Shown here piece after piece: positions 9,767-15,553 of a stretch of DNA of 15,553 nt. Made by a program: the position numbers and the translations under genes. The notes beneath the pieces are model-generated. The model made no database searches. It was not told where the DNA came from and saw nothing but the letters and a program-made list of their open reading frames with translations. Origin of the DNA: Euperipatoides rowelli (taxonomy: Eukaryota > Onychophora > Udeonychophora > Euonychophora > Peripatopsidae); NCBI GenBank assembly GCA_003024985.2, contig PXIH01S0006413.1; one strand, given 5' to 3'. Every line of letters begins with the position of its first letter. Within the stretch, counting starts at the first letter, position 1.

Positions 9767-10246
9767 TTAATACTAGGAAAAGGTAGGGGTGGGGGAATCG
9801 TAAATATAAATATTTTTTTTTACAGTAATATCTCATGAAACTTTATGGATTAATAATAGCAAAAGTCTTTCTTAAATTAGTTTCATTTTTTTGCCACCAG
9901 AGAATACCCAGTTCTAAATTCTTATTTACACCTGAGATTTATTTTAATTCCCTCCATTTCTATTTTTGAGAATACTGGGTAAAGTGTTATTCATTTTAAA
10001 TATTCATTATTATTGCAAGAGAGGACACTCTTTCTCACATTTATGCCTGATAATCAGCTTAATTATTTATTTTACAAAATTTTAATTTTAATGAAGTATT
10101 ATCTATTTTTACTATGATTTATAATTTTTGCAAGAGGTAATATACATCCTATTCCCCCTTCCCAATCCACAATGCACACCCACACCACTGCCATATTATT
10201 ATCCCTTAAAGTTGGTGTCCCATGTTGTTACAAGGTTATTTTAGTG
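9767..10246. other. Presumed intron, no exon seen
   Basis: I searched the minus strand for PARG macrodomain coding sequence by eye and found none. The stretch is AT-rich with no repeat I can name. Confidence 0.5.
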
Positions 10247-10391
10247 GGTGTACACTGTACACCTACTGTATATGCACAGTACCGTATATGACATAAATTG
10301 TGTGAGCACTTCTTTATATTCCATGAATATAAAGAATATAGCAAGAACATGTTCTAAAATACACATTTCAGAACATATTCTTGCTATGTTC
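10247..10391. other. Cluster of three hairpins, one with a 22-bp stem
   Basis: The first hairpin pairs GGTGTAC (10247-10253) with GTACACC (10257-10263). The second pairs TTCTTTATATTC (10310-10321) with GAATATAAAGAA (10325-10336), a perfect 12 bp with a 3-nt loop. The third pairs 10334-10355 with 10370-10391 over 22 positions, with one G-U-type and one C/A mismatch and a 14-nt loop. The stems are too regular for background AT-rich DNA, but the nature of the element is unknown. Confidence 0.7.
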
Positions 10392-10399
10392 CTATAACC

Positions 10400-10975
10400 A
10401 AGCTCAGACTAGGATTCTGTAGCTCAGGGAAACCTAACCTTTTTTTTAAAAATATAAGCTTCTCTCATAGGAAGAAATGATTGTCTATTTTTTTTTTCAA
10501 AGTCAATAATAATATATTTCATCCTGATTATTTCCTGAAATTTTTCATTAGTGGCTCCAAACGAACCTCCAATAATTCTAGAAAATTCAATAGTCAAATA
10601 GGACTAGGAAAAAAAATAGTAAGTGGATCACCAAGGGATAGATGCTGGATCACCAATATAAACCCTTAGCTTGCTTGGTTGCTACCATATGCTCACAAGT
10701 TCAACCCATACATCAGGGCAGGAAACTTAACCTTTACAGCAAAGGGGATCTGAAAATCTCCAGAGAAACTCTAAAACTATGGTCGGTGAGCATCATAGAG
10801 TATTTTGTCATGTTTCTGTCTTGCAATTTGGAAGAACCTTTTGGCTTCAAAGGATCAGATGTGATGTAGAGAGATTGTGTTACTAATATATACTGTAAGA
10901 TCAAAAATTCTCAAATATTAAAAAAAATAAATTATTTCATGTTGAGAGGTACTAAATTTTATCACAAAGTTCATT
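10400..10975. other. Presumed intron, no supported exon
   Basis: Weak open frames on both strands at 10570-10930 have no family similarity. A B-box-like AAGTTCAACCC near 10698-10708 hints at an old SINE, but the rest cannot be aligned. Confidence 0.4.
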
Positions 10976-10980
10976 AAATC

Positions 10981-11006
10981 GCCTTCAATCTTTGTGCGTG
11001 AAGGCN
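10981..11006. other. Short GC-rich hairpin with ambiguous base
   Basis: GCCTTCA (10981-10987) pairs with TGAAGGC (10999-11005) around an 11-nt loop. The single n of the window, 11006, sits directly beside the stem, opposite C10980. Confidence 0.6.
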
Positions 11007-11029
11007 GTATTTTTGATACAACATTTTGA

Positions 11030-11182
11030 TTCTATTATTATTATGAATTCGATTTGAAAAACCCGTCTATCAGAGATGCAATTACTAAGGATTGTGTTTC
11101 ATTTGCTGAGTCAACGGAATACATTTCAACAGTTTTCTCTAATGTGTATACTAAGTGCTTTTTTTGTGGGAGAACTCAATAA
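11030..11182 (+). pseudogene. Small coding-like relic on the plus strand
   Basis: A 50-codon open frame ends in TAA and encodes a non-repetitive peptide including DLKNPSIRDAITKDCVSFAE and a CFFCG cysteine pair. Composition is unlike the surrounding AT-rich noise, but there is no start or family match that I recognise. It may be a fragment of a transposon protein. Confidence 0.22.
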
Positions 11183-11189
11183 ACTGAGT

Positions 11190-11800
11190 TCCTGTACCTT
11201 TTTTTAAAAAGTAATTTTTGAAAAACGTACACTTTTTATACATTTTGATATTTTTCATAAATTATTAATAAAAAAAAAAGTTTATTAAAACTTAAGCTTT
11301 TTTTTTTTTGGTTAAAAAAGGCATTGGGCGGGTCATTATATATGGTTTCCTGCACCTATTTTTTTTTTTTTAAAAAAAAAGCACTGTGTAAGCTTATACT
11401 TATATGAATAAAACAATCTCTTTGCAGAAATAAAACTATATCTAACTATATACAGTATATTGGCTGTTTAAAGACGTGTAACATGAAGATAGAACACAAA
11501 GGGGAAAACAGAAATAGACTAATTATAACTTTTTCTTTCTTATCTGTTTCTTACAATGTTGATGGGAATTTAAAACATACAATATTTTAAATTCAGCAAC
11601 TGAAACTATATCAACAAATGAATAATTCCAGGAACTAATATCTATTTAGATTTAGAGCAGGGATTAAATTTCAGATATTGCTGGCTGGTCGTGTTATTCT
11701 CCACAGAAATATACTTATGTATTTACATATTAACTATTTTTTTTTATTAGCACTTATTATTGTTGCTATTATTACATATTATTTTATTTTTTAATAATTT
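11190..11800. other. Presumed intron, T- and A-run rich
   Basis: No gene seen. Two similar short stretches, GTTCCTGTACC (11188-11198) and GTTTCCTGCACC (11345-11356), each precede a T-run followed by an A-run. Confidence 0.45.
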
Positions 11801-11804
11801 TTTT

Positions 11805-12000
11805 TAATTTAATAAATCCATTTTTCATCTAAATTTCAAGTTATATAACTGTAAATATTCAGAAAAGATCCCAGGTGCTGTAGGATGATGCAAGAAAAAA
11901 TTGTCATCCCTCAGCCCGGGGCTGCCCAGGGATCGAACCTGGTCCCTTTATATGCACTAGCTCCGGCAGCCAACAACCTAAACCGCTTGACCACCGGAGA
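11805..12000 (-). mobile_element. tRNA-derived SINE, tRNA-Glu-like family
   Basis: The minus strand begins CTCCGGTGGTCAAGCGG and reads GTTGGCTGCCGGAGCTAGTG, almost the same as the 2544 head. The B box GGTTCGATCCC is at 11939-11929. The body is shorter and ends in an AT-rich tail without a clear stem-loop; the lower boundary is approximate. Confidence 0.7.
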
Positions 12001-12362
12001 TGTACATTATATATTATTTGTTTGTGATTGTTATTATTTAAATTCAATTTATAAAACTGTGATATTGTTACACATAATTGGACTTTATGTGATTGAATAT
12101 ACAGCGTCTCTATACAAATATTTGGCGACCTCACTTGGGGTCATGACTCCACATTTGGGAAACGCTGTCCATGACATAGAAAATATTGATTTTCTTGAAT
12201 AATTAAGATCAAAATATAAAGCTATTAAATGAATTCATCTAATTATTTTAAGTATGTTTCACTGTATCAATTGAGTAAATAAAGTTTACAAACATATTTT
12301 GGATTATAAAAAGAGATTCATTTTCTAAATAGAATTAACATATTTAAACATCAAATGTTTAT
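12001..12362. other. Intron segment after the AKAP-like exon donor
   Basis: AT-rich, without recognised features beyond the donor site. Confidence 0.45.
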
Positions 12363-12368
12363 ATTTAC
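12363..12368 (-). other. 5' splice donor of the AKAP-like exon
   Basis: The minus strand reads GTGTTCAG|GTAAATAT, a near-consensus donor. Without splicing the frame runs only five more codons to a stop, which supports real use of the site. Confidence 0.8.
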
Positions 12369-14476
12369 CTGAACACTTTTTCCTTGGGTAATCTTAAAAT
12401 CTTTCACAAGTCGTCCATAATGGGTCCTCTTCCTGGTTTCTCTGTTTTGCTTCAGATTCTGCATCGTCTCTGAGAAGACACGGGTAGTAAGACCGCTGGC
12501 AACTTTTTCTGCTACTTTATAGGGAATATCAGTGGCATCTTCATACATATGGATTGAACTATCTGAATCACTATTTATATCTTGATCTATAGACAGAGTG
12601 GAGGGCTGTGGAGAATCCTCTGGTTTTAATATCCTACTGCGTTTCCTCGTTCTAGTTCGGGATTTTCTGCAAGCTTTTGCAATACAAAATGATACAGATG
12701 TCTTTAGAGCCTCTGACATAATTTTGGTGGCTAACTGTTCACTGAATTTTTCATATAATGAATTTTGAATTTTAGATTTTTCAACTTCATCCTCAGGACT
12801 ATGCCATTCTTTGCCGAATAAAGAACAATATGATTTTCCAAGAGCTTGATTAATGATTTGATCAACATAACCTCTAACAAGCAATACTCTACTAAAATCT
12901 GACATTTCACCATCAGATATGGTTTCTAAACTGCCTTTTCTCGATGAATTTCTTGAAGGATAGCTTCCTCTCCGAAAATGAAGAGGTGATTCTGTACTAC
13001 CTTTTGGCGATGCCTCAGAACTGCTTTTCCAAGAAAGCTTATCAAAACTATTTTTTGTATTTCCACTTTTTTCTGAACTGCTTTTAGATGACGGGAATGA
13101 AGGACATTCAAAAGTAGGGGTACATGGATTACTTCTAACTAATTGTTGGGCAAAACTAGACAATGTCAAATCTTGAAAACCACAATAACTTTTACTTCTC
13201 GCACGTTTTGAAGCATCCAAAAGACTCTGGTCTTGAGCAAATTCTAAATCTTTGGTTTCTATATCTTCTGCAAAAATTTCTATATGTTTTTCACTAGTCA
13301 TACTCTTCATAACACAGAACTGTTCCTGAGTAGCATCTTGGAGAATGTCTTTAACTAAACTGTCGGCAAAGTTCTCTAATTTTTTTAAATAAGGCTCTTT
13401 TGATTTTTTATTTGGAAAATGTTTTTTCCTTTCAACATGAGAAAAGGATTTAGATAATGAAAAATTAAGATCTTTTTCTAATTGTAAAATACTTTGGCCT
13501 ATCACATCTCTGACTAAGCGCTGAGCAATTTCAATTCGTGCATCACTATCATTCATAGTTTCATTTTTTGTGGAGGATATTTTAACTTGTTTTTCATTAG
13601 AGGCCAAATTTAAAACAGATTTTTTAACAATATTCTTTGACACAAGTAATGCATATTGTGACATTGTTTCTTCTTTTGATTTTTCTGTGGATTCATCATC
13701 ATTGGAGGATTTGATTATATTAATTTTATCCTTTGGAGTATCTCCATTACTTTCACAATTAAAAACTGCTTCTAAAAGTTTATCTGCTGTTTTCTGTGCA
13801 GAAACAGTGCTAATATTTCGAGAGGCAGATAGGACGGACTTCAATTGGCGTGGGGTTGGCCCCTCTATTGGTGTTGCTCCTAATATAGTTTGATTTAAAT
13901 ATTCTGTTGATGGATGAATGGGACTAGGTTTAACAGTTACATTAAAAGGCTTCGTCACATCAAAGTTTGGTAGACCTGGGGTCGATAGAATAGCAATAAG
14001 TGCACCTTCTTTAATGATCTGTGTAACAAGATTAGATGCAAATTCATTGATTCCAGGAATTCCAACCATATCTTGTCTTTTGCTGGACTTGGTTTCATTG
14101 AGTTGTTCAAATCCTTCATAAATATCTTCAAATTCAGAACTAAAATCAGAACTAAGTCTTGTGCTGTTACTACTTCGCCTAGAAGTGGCATCACTGCTTA
14201 AGTTTGAACTACGTCGACGAAACTGGTTCAGCCATTGCTGTTCTTGCTCAAAGCTGTTGTGACTAAAACGATCATCTGATTCTGTACGATCTAAACTGGC
14301 TTCATCGGCCTCAGACATGTCGTTGTCAGCAAAACTGATGTCAATCTCAGGCTGTACAAAGCTTTTTTTAACAAGTTTATCATCTTTTTTGCTAGCTTCT
14401 TTAATAGCCAGAGTTAAAACAGCTTTAGTCAAAGATCCAACAAAATCAAAGATGGTAGATTCCACAAGTTTTAATT
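12369..14476 (-). CDS. Large internal exon of an AKAP11/SPHKAP-like protein kinase A anchoring scaffold
   Basis: This exon encodes about 702 residues without a stop. It enters in phase 1 (two bases, then Leu-Lys-Leu-Val) after a long pyrimidine tract ending in TAG, and leaves in phase 0 at CAG|GTAAAT, so it is internal. The codon at 14465 is GTG (Val), not a start; the first in-frame ATG is at 14318. Counting that Val as residue 1, amphipathic helices fitting the RII-binding consensus lie near 12-23, 227-238, 314-325, 367-378 and 534-545, with near matches at 143-154, 575-587 and 651-668. Serine-rich low-complexity segments (85-110, 457-515) carry RRxS-type protein kinase A sites. The family role, anchoring protein kinase A through RII docking helices, is known for AKAPs. 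Assignment to the AKAP11/SPHKAP branch rests on overall architecture and is an inference. The remaining exons are not identified here, apart from a possible partner at 9568-9744. Confidence 0.72.
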
Positions 14477-14500
14477 CTAAAAAAAAAAAAAAAAGAGAAG
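14477..14500 (-). other. 3' splice acceptor of the AKAP-like exon
   Basis: On the minus strand a TTCTCT stretch and an uninterrupted T-run lead to TAG|AATTAAAACTT. It is a very strong pyrimidine tract, and the open frame begins immediately downstream, giving a phase 1 entry. Confidence 0.8.
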
Positions 14501-14775
14501 AATATAAACATACAATATCTTAAATTTCAACATGTAGCACAAATATTATTATTATTTGCAACCAATTTGTCTACTTTTCATAGAGGCAGTCCACTTATGA
14601 TTATACTTTATACACCCACTTACGCATATAACAAGACAATCTAATATCCGTTTAAAACTTCATTTGATAGTTTTTAAATTTTTATATTGTTTTCTTAGCA
14701 AAATTGTCATCCAATGAGACAGAATTTATACAAGCTACTTCAAGTATCTGCCATAAGGTGGCATGGTGATTTGTG
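14501..14775. other. Intron upstream of the AKAP-like exon, no exon seen
   Basis: No preceding exon with a compatible phase 1 donor is recognisable on the minus strand. Confidence 0.45.
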
Positions 14776-15112
14776 TTACTGGCAAGTATATAACACTAGA
14801 GCCTAGTAGCCAAAGGAATTAGTAGAGTTATAACAATTTCACATGTATAATCAAAATGGATAACAGCGTTATTTTTTTATTTACAGTCCTAGCCTTACTG
14901 TAACCTTGAACCCTAACTCTAACTACGTAGTAAACCCACTATGCCCCAACCCTATGATAATCTAGAGGTAAAATAATATTTTTATCGATTTTGATAATTT
15001 TAACACATACTTCCGTCAGCCATACTGTTAACCAATCTAATGGCACAATTATATAAAACTCTATTAATTTCGTAGGCTACTAGGCACTCCAGTATTTAAC
15101 GTATTTTATGGC
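14776..15112. mobile_element. Foldback (MITE-like) element with long imperfect inverted repeats
   Basis: GCCTAGTAGCC at 14801-14811 has its exact reverse complement at 15075-15085. The match extends inward to AGTAGAGTT (25 of 29 positions) and on to TGGATAACAG (14857-14866) against CTGTTAACCA (15025-15034), and more weakly outward. No open frame lies between the arms. Ends and target-site duplications are not resolved. Confidence 0.65.
14909..14923 (+). repeat. Short CCTAAC-type degenerate hexamer
   Basis: AACCCTAACTCTAAC resembles the animal telomere repeat but spans barely two and a half units, inside the foldback spacer. A looser G/T-rich counterpart occurs at 15194-15240. Confidence 0.4.
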
Positions 15113-15553
15113 TAGGAATTCTGTGATTGTTTATCGCAAAATATTAAAAGCAATGTATTTTTGTATTGTTTTCAGTTTTTAGAATTATTTATAGGATCAG
15201 AGTTGGGATGAGGATTGTGATTAGAGTAGGATTAAAGTTAGACAATCTATGAAATATATATTCACAATTTATTATTTACATATTATTATAATGCTAGGCA
15301 TTTAATAATAAATGCTTTTAAAATAATAGTAATTATTTTCAATGTGATTTCAATTATTTTCAAAGCAATGTCTGTTTTTGTCAAAATGCTAAAGTTATTT
15401 TTAGAGGTAAGACAATGGCCTAACTATTCAAAATATTGGCAATAATAAAAATATATGGTACTATAATTTCATTTTATATCAAAGTTTTTTTTGTCAAGTA
15501 TTTAGATTGACACTATGTTTTTAGATCTGATCTTTTTTTTTAATCTAAGAGCT
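15113..15553. other. AT-rich gene-free stretch at the window end
   Basis: Nothing recognisable apart from the G/T-rich 15194-15240 segment. Confidence 0.45.

Noticed and set aside
11885-12202. Plus-strand frame of 105 codons
   Set aside because: It crosses a SINE and ordinary intron, with no similarity to a known protein.
13570-14121. Plus-strand frames opposite the AKAP-like exon
   Set aside because: They are shadows of the minus-strand coding sequence and lack splice or start support.
14909-14923. Interstitial telomere array
   Set aside because: Only about two and a half degenerate units; too short to support the call.
14899-14993. Plus-strand exon between a TTTACAG acceptor and a GAG|GTAAAA donor
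   Set aside because: All three frames contain stops before the donor and the segment lies within the foldback element.

Overview
The window looks like animal nuclear DNA. It is strongly AT-rich and crowded with tRNA-derived short interspersed elements, microsatellites and satellite-like repeats. Its only convincing coding sequence lies in two spliced exons on the minus strand. The repeat spectrum and the proteins fit an invertebrate, but the species cannot be named from this sequence. One ambiguous base (n) is at 11006.

Gene content. A 2,108-bp internal exon (14476-12369, minus) encodes about 702 residues of a serine-rich protein. It carries repeated amphipathic helices that fit the consensus for binding the RII regulatory subunit of protein kinase A, so it resembles an AKAP11/SPHKAP-type anchoring scaffold. 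The next recognisable exon on the same strand (9744-9568, 59 codons) encodes the [12 protein letters not shown] motif and following helix of the C-terminal part of poly(ADP-ribose) glycohydrolase (PARG). The first exon ends in phase 0 and the second begins in phase 0, so they could be joined directly. I found no PARG macrodomain exon (GGG...QEE) in the 2.6 kb between them. Either one gene fuses an AKAP scaffold to a PARG-like tail without the catalytic loop, or two genes are interleaved. The first and last exons of this gene are not visible.

Layout. 1-95 is a minus-strand SINE head. 135-270 and 735-878 are arrays of an AAGACC/GAGACC-type hexamer. 900-2225 is gene-free, with paired hairpins and a compound microsatellite. 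2225-7430 is a dense series of SINEs, several ending in a small 3' stem-loop preceded by GTAAATAAA. 8337-8885 is an imperfect tandem repeat of about 90-114 bp. 9085-9487 is another SINE, on the minus strand. 9568-9744 is the PARG-like exon. 9745-12368 is the presumed intron and holds a cluster of strong hairpins (10247-10391), a small coding-like relic (11030-11182) and a SINE (11805-12000). 12369-14476 is the AKAP-like exon. 14477-15553 is upstream intron with a foldback element.

If the two exons form one gene, its product would be a cytoplasmic scaffold concentrating protein kinase A at several helices, with a PARG-derived C-terminal module of unknown function. Everything else is repeat or featureless AT-rich DNA.
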